Below, piece by piece: positions 26,257 to 34,375 of a stretch of 64,000 bases of DNA (positions are counted from its first letter, which is position 1; each line of letters starts with the position of its first letter). Position numbers and translations under genes: made by a program. Source of the DNA: Paracidovorax wautersii (GTDB lineage: Bacteria > Pseudomonadota > Gammaproteobacteria > Burkholderiales > Burkholderiaceae_C); contig NZ_JAVIZX010000001.1 of assembly GCF_031453675.1 (NCBI RefSeq), forward strand, positions 2,502,001 to 2,566,000, given 5' to 3'. The notes beneath the pieces were generated by a model, which was given only the letters and a program-made list of their open reading frames with translations, did not search any database and was not told the origin of the DNA.

Positions 26257-26646
26257 GTCGGCACCCAGCCCTACAAACTGCAGCACATCGGCATCGACAC
26301 CACCGGCATGGGGCGAGGGGTTGGGGAGCTGGTGTTGAACTTCTTCCCGGCTGCGAAGGCCATTCGCTATTCGCCCGAGGTCAAGGCGCGGCTTGTGCTC
26401 AAGGCAAAGAGCGACATCAGCAAGGCTAGGCTTGAAATGGACGCGGGCCGCGACATCGACCTGGCGCAGTCGTTCATGGGCATCAAGCGAATGATGACGG
26501 CCGGCGGTCAGCAAGCCACGTCCGGCGCCAGTCACACAGCACAAACCGGGCACGCAGACCTGGCATGGACGTGCATGAACGCGCTCGACTTTGAACCGCT
26601 CGAAGGCATGACGGGCGCGAACCAATCAAGCATGGAGATTTTCTAA
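26257..26646 (+). pseudogene. Phage terminase large subunit, 3' remnant
   Basis: The last ~130 codons of a P2-type (GpP-like) terminase ATPase remain: HIGIDTTGMGRGV, IRYSPEVKARLVLKAK, RLEMDAGRDIDLAQSFMGIKRMMTA in two pieces, and TGHADLAW. An in-frame stop and an IS3 remnant replace the missing N-terminal ATPase domain. The stop is followed immediately by the portal ATG, preserving the P2-like terminase-portal order. It is a non-functional prophage relic. Confidence 0.75.
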
Positions 26647-27683
26647 ATGGCAGCAGACGACAGCGTGGCCACTGCGGCGCGCACAGGCACGGTGGCACCA
26701 GGCGTGCGCGCCTTCTCTTTCGGCGATCCTGAACCCGTCATGCGGCGCGGCGAGATTGCCGACTACATCGAGTGCTGGCTGAAAGGCCGGTGGTACGAGC
26801 CGCCGATTTCTTGGGAAGGACTGTCCCGCTCATTCCGCGCGAGCCCGCACCACGCGAGCGCGCTGCAGGTGAAGCGCAACGTGCTGGCCAGCACCTTCAT
26901 TCCGCACAAGCTGCTCGACCGCGCCACCTTCGGCAAGTTCGCCCTCGACCATCTGGTGTACGGCAATGGCTATCTGGAGCGGCCCCTTCCCGGCTCGGCA
27001 GTGTGATGCAGCTCAGCTACGCCATGGCCAAGTACATGCGGCGCGGCGCTGACCTCGACCGCTATTTCTTCGTGCGCAGCTGGAAGGATGAACACGAATT
27101 CAAGCCCGGCAACGTGTTCCACCTCATCGAGCCCGACGTGAATCAGGAGGTCTATGGCCTGCCCGAATACCTGGCCGCGCTGCAGTCGGCATGGCTCAAC
27201 GAGTCGGCGACGCTGTTCCGGCGCAAGTATTACGAGAACGGGAGCCATGCCGGCTTCATCCTCTACATGTCGGACCCCGCCACCAGCCAAGAGGACGTGG
27301 ACGCGATCCGCCAGGCGCTCAAGGACAGCAAGGGGCCGGGCAACTTTCGCAATCTGTTCCTGCATTCGCCCAACGGCAAGGCCGATGGCGTGAAGCTGAT
27401 CCCCGTCAGCGAGGTAGCCGCAAAGGATGAGTTTTTCAACATCAAGAACGTGAGCCGCGACGATCTGCTGGCGGCGCATCGCGTGCCGCCCCAGCTGATG
27501 GGGGTGGTGCCGAGCAATGCGGGCGGTTTCGGGGCAGTGACGCCGGCCGCCCAGGTGTTTGCCCGCAATGAGATTGAGCCTTTACAGACGCGGTTCATGG
27601 AGCTGAATGACTGGCTCGGCGAGGAAGTCATGCGCTTCCGCCCCTACGAAGTGCAGGCGGACGATGGGGACGGTACCAAATAG
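26647..27683 (+). pseudogene. P2-type phage portal protein, frameshifted
   Basis: The first frame reads the N-terminal third to YGNGYLERPLPGSAV and stops. The other frame continues the same protein (PSRLGSVMQLSYAMAKYMRR, then EPDVNQEVYGLPEYLAALQ, ATLFRRKYYENGSHAGFI, DDLLAAHRVPPQLMG) to a normal C-terminus. The total length is one base short of a whole number of codons, and the break lies in a GGCCCC run at about 26981-26986, so loss of one C explains it. PBSX/P2 GpQ portal family. It belongs to the same prophage relic as the terminase fragment. Confidence 0.85.
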
Positions 27684-27704
27684 GCAGCAAACGGCGATAG
27701 CCAA

Positions 27705-27731
27705 CGAAAAAGGCCCGCATCAGCGGGCCTT
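27705..27731 (-). terminator. Terminator between portal relic and lipoprotein gene
   Basis: A perfect 9-bp GC stem (AAGGCCCGC/GCGGGCCTT) with a 4-base loop. On the minus strand it is followed by TTTTTCG, placing it 22 bases after the stop of the repeat lipoprotein. It is symmetric enough to act on both strands. Confidence 0.75.
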
Positions 27732-27752
27732 CAGCTTTGTGTTCAAACCGGC

Positions 27753-29717
27753 TCAGTATGGATGCTCTGCAACACACATCAGTGAATTCACGTACCTTTT
27801 ATCAGTATCTTCCTCTAATCCCCCCGGGAAACCAGTGTATACAGCCAGCGCATATTGAGAATCTACTTCAGTTGAACTCCAGCTCATCCCCCCGTTGAAG
27901 AATCCCTTCTCATAGAGATTCTGCACGATGTTCGGCTGTTGCTGGCAATAGGTTGATCCCAATTCACACACCGCAGGCAAGTACCACTGCGTCCCTAAGT
28001 CTCTGCACCTTCTTGCAGCTGTAAATACCCCAAACTGCGATTGAGTGATCGCGTCAGTATTTGCACGCCCATCCGTTCTGGATGTCGCATTTACCAGTGA
28101 AGGCATTGAGTGCCAGTCTGAAGCGACCGTAGGAGCGGCAACCATTGCGGCGTTGATCGACTTGACGTCGTAAACCAGATGCCCAGACGACGAGGATGCC
28201 ACCTTGATATTCACTGCATTCGTGTTATTACCTTGGATACTCATCTGAGCTGTCGCAACAAAAGGCAAAGATGCAAAAAACATGATGTTGCAGCTGGCCT
28301 GGGGCGCGAGCAATCCACAGGCTGCAGGGGAGGACCAACCGAGCGGGATATTGCCCGTGTTGTGCGGGATCACCATATTTGCTGGAATGCCACCAGTGTT
28401 TGTCACGGTGAGATACACAGGCCCGCCACCGACAGGTACGGTGAGAGGCGATCCCGAAACCGAGATAGTCGTCGTATTGCTCGAGCAAGCTACTCCCGCG
28501 CTGGTCACATTGGCCCCTCCGATGCTCCCGCTACCGTTCGTCACCGTGCAGGTTTGCGCTGCGGGCTGGGTCAACACCGTCACGTTGTAGGTTGCCCCGG
28601 TCGCCACTGGGGTGGAGAAGGTGAACGCTCCGTTGCTGGACATGGTCAGGTTGTCAGCGCCGTTGTTCTGCAGTGCCACGGAGCCTGTCAGCCCGGAAAC
28701 CGTGCCGCCCACCGTGTAGGAGTTGGCGGAGCACACCACCTGCACATTGCTCACCGGGCCATTAACCGTGCCGGTGCCGTTGGACACGCTGCAGGTCTGT
28801 CCTGCGGGCTGGGTCTGCACGGTCACCGCGTAGGCGGAGCCTTGCGCCAAGCTGGTGGGGAAGCTGAAGGCCCCGTTGGTGCTCAAGGTCCGCGAGGCGC
28901 TGCCGTTGAGCTGCAGGGTGATGTTGCCCACAAGGCCGCTGACCGATCCCGCCACCTGATAGATATTGGTGGAACACACCACCGCGACGTTGCGGATCGC
29001 CACGCTTCCCACCGTGCCCGAGCCATTGTTCACCGAGCAGGTTTGGCCCTGCGGCTGGGTGTTCACCGTCACCGCGTAAGGGGCGCCGTAGGCGACTGGC
29101 GTGGGGAAGAAGAAGCTGCCATCGCCCAGGCTGGCCAGGGTCTCGCCGCCGTTGTTCTGCAGTAGGAGCCTGCCCGCCAAGCCGCTGATGTTGCCGCTGA
29201 TCAGCTGGGGCAGCATAGCCATCGTGAAGGTACGCGTCCACACCGAGGTATCGGCGAGGGTGGCGTTTTCCAGTTGCACCTTGGTGGGGTCCACGGAAAC
29301 GGTGAGGGTCTGGCCGGAATCGCACTGGAAGTTGCCCAGCGTCACGGTAAGCACGCGGCCGGTGGCATCCAGGGCTGTGGTCGGTGCTGGCGGGTTGGTG
29401 CAGCTACCGCTCACGGTGATCAGGCCCGGCAGGATGGACGTGACCTTGGCGGTGAAGGTGGCCGTGACACGCGTCGGGGGCGTGCTGGCTTGGCCGTCGT
29501 GGCTGACGGTGACCGTGGCCACGCCAGGCGTAGGCGTTACCGGCGGCTGGGGCGTTACCGGCGGCTGGGGCGTGACTGGCGGCTCTGGAGTGATGGGGGT
29601 TGTAGGGGGGGCCGGCACGACGGGTGGCGTGGCATCAGACCCACCGCCTCCGCCGCAGCCTGCCAGCATTCCCAGCAGTCCGGCGACCGCTACCCAATGC
29701 GTGCCCGGCTGCTCCAA
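27753..29717 (-). CDS. Repeat-containing surface lipoprotein with DUF1566-like C-terminus
   Basis: 654 residues: a lipobox (MLAGC, Cys21) followed by poly-Gly, a Pro/Thr-rich stalk (30-64, with PPVTPQ repeated), an Ig-like domain (65-168), three tandem ~80-residue repeats (173-249, 254-331, 334-412; each has a GLxGxxxLQ-NG start, a FxFPTPxAxG-like turn and TQPxxQTC), another beta-sandwich (414-505) and a C-terminal DUF1566/Lcl-like domain with WYLPAVCELG and MSWSSTE. This is the build of an outer-membrane surface or adhesin protein. The start is doubtful: TTG without a ribosome site, while a good site plus ATG lies just upstream in another frame. Confidence 0.65.
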   Translation of the reverse strand: MEQPGTHWVAVAGLLGMLAGCGGGGGSDATPPVVPAPPTTPITPEPPVTPQPPVTPQPPVTPTPGVATVTVSHDGQASTPPTRVTATFTAKVTSILPGLITVSGSCTNPPAPTTALDATGRVLTVTLGNFQCDSGQTLTVSVDPTKVQLENATLADTSVWTRTFTMAMLPQLISGNISGLAGRLLLQNNGGETLASLGDGSFFFPTPVAYGAPYAVTVNTQPQGQTCSVNNGSGTVGSVAIRNVAVVCSTNIYQVAGSVSGLVGNITLQLNGSASRTLSTNGAFSFPTSLAQGSAYAVTVQTQPAGQTCSVSNGTGTVNGPVSNVQVVCSANSYTVGGTVSGLTGSVALQNNGADNLTMSSNGAFTFSTPVATGATYNVTVLTQPAAQTCTVTNGSGSIGGANVTSAGVACSSNTTTISVSGSPLTVPVGGGPVYLTVTNTGGIPANMVIPHNTGNIPLGWSSPAACGLLAPQASCNIMFFASLPFVATAQMSIQGNNTNAVNIKVASSSSGHLVYDVKSINAAMVAAPTVASDWHSMPSLVNATSRTDGRANTDAITQSQFGVFTAARRCRDLGTQWYLPAVCELGSTYCQQQPNIVQNLYEKGFFNGGMSWSSTEVDSQYALAVYTGFPGGLEEDTDKRYVNSLMCVAEHPY

Positions 29718-30202
29718 TGATTCGTCATGACCCGCTCTATCCTTGAGAAGTGTTGCGGGATGCTACCGTTACCAAGAGGAAGCAGTGATAGCGCATCCCC
29801 TAGAAACAACAGCAATTTAGCTCAGATCTGCAGAAAAATCGGCGCAAGCCGGCGGCCATGCGCCCCGGACGCTTCGCGAACCATCAGCAGTGGCACCAGA
29901 GCCCGCAGTGATCCCACCCACCCTTGCCCCTTGCCCCTCCATCGCTTGGCCCTCTACGGTCCTGCATCCCAGCGCCTGCCCCTCCCCCAGCCCGCCCCCA
30001 CCGCCGTCCTTAACGGTCCAGACCGCCAGCGCGCAGTCGAGACCCCGCCGCGCCTGCCCGCTTGATCGGCCTCTCTTGCCGACCCTGCCGACACTGACCA
30101 GCGCAAGGCCTGGTGCAGCCTCGCGGCCAGATTTCGCCCTATTTCGCATGACGGGAAATGGCGGACTTTGCTTGGTTTCCGCTGACACCATGGGATAGCG
30201 AT
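29718..30202. other. Non-coding stretch between lipoprotein and LexA-box gene
   Basis: About 480 GC- and Pro-codon-rich bases. Open frames exist on both strands but look compositional; none has a recognisable motif or a ribosome site. The lipoprotein promoter should be near 29720-29780. Confidence 0.35.
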
Positions 30203-30222
30203 TGCTGTATATTTATACAGTA
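30203..30222 (+). promoter_or_regulatory. LexA (SOS) box
   Basis: CTGTATATTTATACAG is a near-perfect palindrome matching the CTG-N10-CAG LexA consensus with the preferred AT-rich spacer. It lies just ahead of, or across, the start of the downstream ORFan, so that gene is probably repressed by LexA and induced by DNA damage. Confidence 0.75.
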
Positions 30223-30234
30223 TCAATTTGGGCT

Positions 30235-30681
30235 TTGAAATGTTCCTACCAGGCGTTTTATCGCGGCGGCCCATGGACGCCCAATAGTCATGCAGACAAG
30301 GAGGCCAAGCAGGCGGCCGGTGCCCGGTATTGCGTGATCCGCCTGCGCTTCACAGGATCGTTTCTGCCCGTCCACCTGATCCAGCGGCGCCCCTGGCCAA
30401 GGGGTCTGTTTGTCAGCAAACAGCATGAGGGCGGCTGGTGGTCCGCAAGCCTGCCCCCACTCGATGGCGATCTATCCCCAATCCTTCGGCCGCTTACCGA
30501 CGCGCGCGTGGTCAAAGAAAGGGACGACGGATGCCTGCTGGTGGCAGGGATGGAATGGGATTTCGGCTACCTCAAACGCTGGCCGCAAACGTGGCGTTGC
30601 GGGCCTGATGAAAATGCGGCGCGGGCGGCCTTGTTCGATGCTGATAGGTGGCTACGCAACAACTATTTCGGGTTCGTCTAG
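30235..30681 (+). CDS. ORFan protein under a LexA box
   Basis: About 148 codons, Trp- and Arg-rich (RRPWPRGLF, GGWWSASLPPLDGD, WDFGYLKRWPQTW, DADRWLRNNYFGFV) with no signal peptide or transmembrane segment. I recognise no family. The frame is open from before the LexA box; the start is unclear, with TTG after the box the first reasonable choice and no strong ribosome site. An SOS-linked role, for example in DNA damage, phage or mobile-element biology, is suggested only by the operator and by its position next to prophage and island sequences. Confidence 0.5.
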   Translation: MKCSYQAFYRGGPWTPNSHADKEAKQAAGARYCVIRLRFTGSFLPVHLIQRRPWPRGLFVSKQHEGGWWSASLPPLDGDLSPILRPLTDARVVKERDDGCLLVAGMEWDFGYLKRWPQTWRCGPDENAARAALFDADRWLRNNYFGFV

Positions 30682-31039
30682 CGCGCTTAGCCCTTCGGAT
30701 ATCGGAGACTGCGTAGCACTGTATATGTGATGCATCTCATAAACCTCTCATATCCGGCGCGGCCCACCGATCCTTCAACAGCGAAATAAGGACGGTGGGA
30801 GGGCAGGGCAACGTGGGTTTGCGACTCCAATCCGCAATGGTCTGGAGCCAGTTTTCGCGCCAAGGCAATCAAGGCGGGCTCGTAATATCACTACCGATTT
30901 GATAGCGTGACCCCATGCAGAGCTGCGAGGTCGGGCAGGGCGCAGCGTGAGATGCCGGCCTGTGATTTGGTTGGACTCTCGTAGAGAATCCCAAATGAAA
31001 AGGCGCCACAGCCATGAAGCTGTAGCGCCTTGAAATGAG
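30682..31039. other. Right edge of the island, no gene
   Basis: No supportable gene. The segment contains the right copy of the diverged repeat and ends at the 3' end of tRNA-Lys. A partial LexA half-site (CTGTATATG) is present near 30720 but lacks the second half. Confidence 0.4.
30825..30965 (+). repeat. Diverged direct repeat, right copy
   Basis: Partner of the left repeat, with the same order of conserved blocks (TGGAGCC, TCGCGCC, GCGGGCTCG, AATATCACTACC, GCAGAGCTGCG) at about 70% identity. It ends about 75 bases before tRNA-Lys. Confidence 0.5.
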
Positions 31040-31115
31040 TGGTGGGTCCTGAGTGACTCGAACACTCGACCTACGGATTAAGAGTCCGCTGCTCTACCAA
31101 CTGAGCTAAGAACCC
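31040..31115 (-). tRNA. tRNA-Lys (anticodon CTT)
   Basis: A 76-base cloverleaf can be folded by eye: acceptor GGGTTCT pairing with AGGACCC, D-arm GCTC/GAGC, anticodon loop CTCTTAA giving anticodon CTT (reads AAG), T-arm with GTTCGAGTC, and an encoded CCA end. All stems pair, with one G-U. Its 3' end faces the T4SS island. Confidence 0.96.
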
Positions 31116-31269
31116 ACTTCTTTCGAAACTTGGTCTGCATCGCTGCAGAGCCTCGAATTATGCACTACTTTTTACGCCCGTGGCAATAGGCGCGCTAAAA
31201 ATTTTGCGTTCGCGCTGCAGGAGGGGCTTCAGCCACAGGTCAGTCGCCGCTGTGTGCCTCCGCCCGGCC

Positions 31270-32247
31270 TCACATCAGCAGATGCTCGCCCGCGTTGTCG
31301 CCGCCCAGGATCACGTAGTTCACCTTGCGGATGTCCAGCAGCTTCTTGCCTCCGGCGTAGCTGATGGAGCTTTGCACGTCCTGCTCCATCTCGACCAGGG
31401 TGTCGGCCAGCTTGCCCTTGATGGGTTCGAGGATGCGCTTGCCTTCCACGTGCTTGTATTCGCCCTTGTTGAAGTCGCTGGCGGAGCCGTAGTACTCCTT
31501 GTACGGCTCGCCATCCACCTCCACGGTCTTGCCGGGCGATTCCTCGTGGCCGGCGAAGAGCGAGCCGATCATCACCATGGTGGCTCCGAACCGGATGCTT
31601 TTGGCGATGTCGCCATGGCTGCGGATGCCGCCGTCGGCAATGATGGGCTTGGTGGCCACGCGGGCGCACCACTTGAGCGCCGACAGCTGCCAGCCGCCCG
31701 TGCCGAAGCCGGTCTTGAGCTTGGTGATACACACCTTGCCCGGGCCCACGCCCACCTTGGTGGCGTCGGCGCCCCAGTTCTCCAGGTCGATCACGGCCTC
31801 GGGCGTGGCCACGTTGCCGGCGATCACGAACGACTGCGGCAGCTTCTCCTTGAGGTAGCCGATCATGTTCTTCACGCTGTCGGCATGGCCGTGGGCGATG
31901 TCGATGGTGATGTACTCGGGTACCAGGCCCTCGGCCACCAGCGTGTCCACGGTGGCGTAGTCGGGCGACTTCACGCCCAGCGAGATGGAAGCGAAGGTGC
32001 CTGCGGCATGCATGTCGCGCACGAACTGGACGTTGTCCAGGTCGAAGCGGTGCATGACGTAGAAGTAGCCGTTCGTCGCCATCCAGCGGCAGATCTTTTC
32101 GTCCACCACCGTCTTCATGTTGGCGGGCACCACGGGCAGGCGGAACGTGCGCGAGCCCAGCGTGATGCTGGCGTCGCACTCGGACCGGCTTTCCACGCGG
32201 CACTTGCGCGGCAGCAGAAGGACGTTGTCGTAGTCGAAGATTTCCAT
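31270..32247 (-). CDS. guaC: GMP reductase
   Basis: Converts GMP to IMP with NADPH in purine salvage. The 325-residue TIM-barrel enzyme shows the IMPDH/GMPR family pattern: [10 protein letters not shown] start, [11 protein letters not shown] with the catalytic Cys, [19 protein letters not shown] for phosphate binding, and [20 protein letters not shown], which is GMPR-like rather than IMPDH-like. CBS domains, typical of IMPDH, are absent. It is a single-gene unit. The ~225 bases upstream hold no recognisable riboswitch. Confidence 0.93.
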   Translation of the reverse strand: MEIFDYDNVLLLPRKCRVESRSECDASITLGSRTFRLPVVPANMKTVVDEKICRWMATNGYFYVMHRFDLDNVQFVRDMHAAGTFASISLGVKSPDYATVDTLVAEGLVPEYITIDIAHGHADSVKNMIGYLKEKLPQSFVIAGNVATPEAVIDLENWGADATKVGVGPGKVCITKLKTGFGTGGWQLSALKWCARVATKPIIADGGIRSHGDIAKSIRFGATMVMIGSLFAGHEESPGKTVEVDGEPYKEYYGSASDFNKGEYKHVEGKRILEPIKGKLADTLVEMEQDVQSSISYAGGKKLLDIRKVNYVILGGDNAGEHLLM

Positions 32248-32474
32248 GAGATTTCCAAGCTCCTGTGAAAGGTCGCAGAGGACCTATTTCCCCCGCGATG
32301 GGGCGCTTGGCTTGGAGGCCGGTTCTGCGGGTGGGCCGTGGCGGCCATCACCGAACCCTGCTGTGCGCAGGCGCAAAAAAACCGGACGTCAAGAAACTTG
32401 GGCCCGGTGATTGATTCTACCCCTGCCACCCACGGCCATCGGCCCGGGTGCGATTGGCGCGGTGCGGCGCAGGG

Positions 32475-33242
32475 TTACTTTGCAGCGTTGCCCGTGGCTG
32501 CGGCGTCCGCGCCGGCGGCGCACCGCGCCTGGGCCGCCGCAATCACCGTACCGTCCGCGTCTTGCAGCCAGCCGGCCACACCAAGCCGCTGCACATCGGC
32601 GCCGTCCGGCACGCGCATGGGGCGCAGTTCGGACCAGCCGGTCTGCACCCGGCCGGCTCCGGCGACCCAGGTGCCCTGCAACGCATTGCGCACCAGATGG
32701 CGCGGCGCGGCATTGCCTTCGGAGCTGGCGGGCACGGTCTGGATGAGCAGCAGGGTGAAGGTGTAGCGCGCGCCGGGGCGCAAGGGCCGGGCGCCGCCGC
32801 GGACGGGTGCCGGCACCAGCGCGATGGTCGTGCCCACATAGTCGTTGAGCGGAGGGCCAAGGGACACGCGAAGCCGGCCGGGCGCAGCGCCTGCAGGCGC
32901 CACATCGCTGACAGCCGTATCGGTGGTGCCGGGCGGGGTGCGGCCCAGAGCCTCCAGCCGATCCAGGGCATCGCGCGTGGCGGCGGCAGACAGCGGTGCG
33001 TCATCGCCGGAGCGGCCCGGCACGATCCAGTCGAGCAGCAGCGCCGCATCGCCCGGCGCCGCCGCGGGCACATCGGCCCAGCAGCTTTCGCAGTCTGCGC
33101 TCAGAAAGCGCTCGTACAGAGCGCGCGGCGGCGGCTGTCCGTCGCTGCTGCAGACGGCCATCTGGGCCATGGCAGCCAGGGGCGCGCCGGCGAGCAGGGC
33201 GGCCGGCGCGAGGGAGCGCAAAAGGGCGGGCAGAGGGCGCAT
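32475..33242 (-). CDS. Exported protein of unknown function
   Basis: About 255 residues with a signal peptide (LLRSLAPAALLAGAPLAAMA) and a mature part with a vicinal Cys region (LSADCESCWAD). The CxxC hints at a thiol or metal site. The rest is Ala/Pro-rich with likely beta-strands (YTFTLLLIQTVP, GWLQDADGTVIAAAQARC). I cannot assign a family. The ATG chosen gives a clean signal peptide; the 13-codon upstream extension does not. It is downstream of the Bug protein on the same strand but nearly 90 bases away. Confidence 0.55.
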   Translation of the reverse strand: MRPLPALLRSLAPAALLAGAPLAAMAQMAVCSSDGQPPPRALYERFLSADCESCWADVPAAAPGDAALLLDWIVPGRSGDDAPLSAAATRDALDRLEALGRTPPGTTDTAVSDVAPAGAAPGRLRVSLGPPLNDYVGTTIALVPAPVRGGARPLRPGARYTFTLLLIQTVPASSEGNAAPRHLVRNALQGTWVAGAGRVQTGWSELRPMRVPDGADVQRLGVAGWLQDADGTVIAAAQARCAAGADAAATGNAAK

Positions 33243-33329
33243 CAAAGGTCCATCCTGGGGCGGTGCGGTAGGTCCGCGCATGTTCCCACAAGACGCCGCC
33301 GGTGCGCCGCTCGGCCCGCGCCGGACGGC

Positions 33330-34331
33330 TTACTCGGGCTTGATGTTGGCCTTGCGCACGACTTCGCCGTAGCTTGCTAGGCGGTCGGACATCATTTTCT
33401 CGAAGGCGGCCGGCGTCATCTCTTCGGGCGGGATCACGCCGCGGGCCTTGAGGTTCTCGATCATCGCGGGCTCGGTCGCCGCCTTGCGGATGGCCTTGTG
33501 CAGCGTGGCCACGATGGCGGCGGGTGTGCCGGCCGGGGCGGCGATGCCGGTCCACGACGACTGGTTCAGGTCGGGGAAGCCCAGTTCCTTGAAGGTCGGC
33601 ACATCGGGCAGCTGCGCCACGCGCGTGTCCGACGCCACGGCCAGGGCGCGCAGCTTGCCGGCCTGGATGTGCTGCAGGAACACCACCAGGTTGTCGAGCG
33701 CGAACTGCACCTCGCCCGCGAGGATGGCCGTCACGTAGGGCGAGCCGCCGCGGTACGGGATGTGCACGCCCTTGGCGTTCACGGCCAGCAGGAACGCCTC
33801 GGCGTTGATCTGGCCCATGCTGCCGGCGCCGGCGGTGGCGAAGTTGACCTGGCCGGGGTTGGCCTTCAGGTAGGCCACGAACTCGGCGAAGTTCTTGGCA
33901 GGCACGCTGGGATGCGCTACCAGCACGTTGGGCTGGCGGCCCATGATGGCGATGTTCTCGAAGTCCTTGATCGGGTCGTAGCCCAACTTGGGCTGCACCA
34001 GCGGGTTGGCCAGGTGGCTGCTTTGCGACGAGGCCACCAAGGTGTAGCCGTCGGCCGGCGCACGCGCCACGAACTGCGTGCCGATGGAGCCGCCCGCACC
34101 GGGCTTGTTGTCCACCACGATCGGCACGCCCAGGATGCGGCCCAGCGCTTCGGTGTACTGGCGGGCCATCACGTCGACCGAGCCACCGGGCGGGAAGGGC
34201 ACGACCAGCGTGATCGGGCGGCTGGGGTACTTGTCGCCTGCGGCGAAGGCTGGCAGGGCGGCAGCGCCGGCGAGGCCCAGGCCGGTGGCGAGCAGTTGGC
34301 GACGGGTGGTGTGCATGCGTTCGAAGGACAT
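33330..34331 (-). CDS. Bug/TctC-type tripartite tricarboxylate transporter binding protein
   Basis: Periplasmic solute receptor, 333 residues, with a signal peptide (RRQLLATGLGLAGAAALPAFA; RR suggests possible Tat export) and the Bug family blocks: YPSRPITLVVPFPPGGSVD, the IVVDNKPGAGGSIG loop and DLNQSSWTGIAAPAGTP. Family members bind carboxylates or related small molecules; the ligand is unknown. It follows an M20 peptidase gene on the same strand, suggesting that the receptor's ligand may be a substrate or product of that hydrolase. No TctA/TctB membrane partners are in the window. Confidence 0.9.
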   Translation of the reverse strand: MSFERMHTTRRQLLATGLGLAGAAALPAFAAGDKYPSRPITLVVPFPPGGSVDVMARQYTEALGRILGVPIVVDNKPGAGGSIGTQFVARAPADGYTLVASSQSSHLANPLVQPKLGYDPIKDFENIAIMGRQPNVLVAHPSVPAKNFAEFVAYLKANPGQVNFATAGAGSMGQINAEAFLLAVNAKGVHIPYRGGSPYVTAILAGEVQFALDNLVVFLQHIQAGKLRALAVASDTRVAQLPDVPTFKELGFPDLNQSSWTGIAAPAGTPAAIVATLHKAIRKAATEPAMIENLKARGVIPPEEMTPAAFEKMMSDRLASYGEVVRKANIKPE

Positions 34332-34375
34332 AGGTCTCGGAGGGGTCAGAAAAACGAAAAGGGGAGGGAGCCGGC

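Larger units (their letters stand above)
7247..31039. mobile_element. Putative genomic island carrying a killing-type T4SS
   Basis: The segment from the left diverged repeat to the 3' end of tRNA-Lys is visibly less GC-rich than its flanks over the T4SS part. It holds virB/virD4, effectors, IS3 and prophage remnants, an ORFan with a LexA box and a repeat lipoprotein. The tRNA 3' end points into it, the usual orientation for tRNA-targeted integration. No integrase is seen in the window and I could not find a tRNA 3'-end duplicate at the left edge, so the exact borders and mechanism are unproven. Confidence 0.45.

Noticed and set aside
29817-30191. Open frames on both strands in the gap after the lipoprotein gene
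   Set aside because: GC-driven, Pro/Gly-rich frames without motif or ribosome site.
30715-30735. Second LexA site (CTGTATATGTGATGCAT)
   Set aside because: Only the left half matches; no CAG at the required spacing.
31180-32268. Plus-strand frame opposite guaC
   Set aside because: His-rich mirror translation; guaC motifs are unmistakable on the minus strand.
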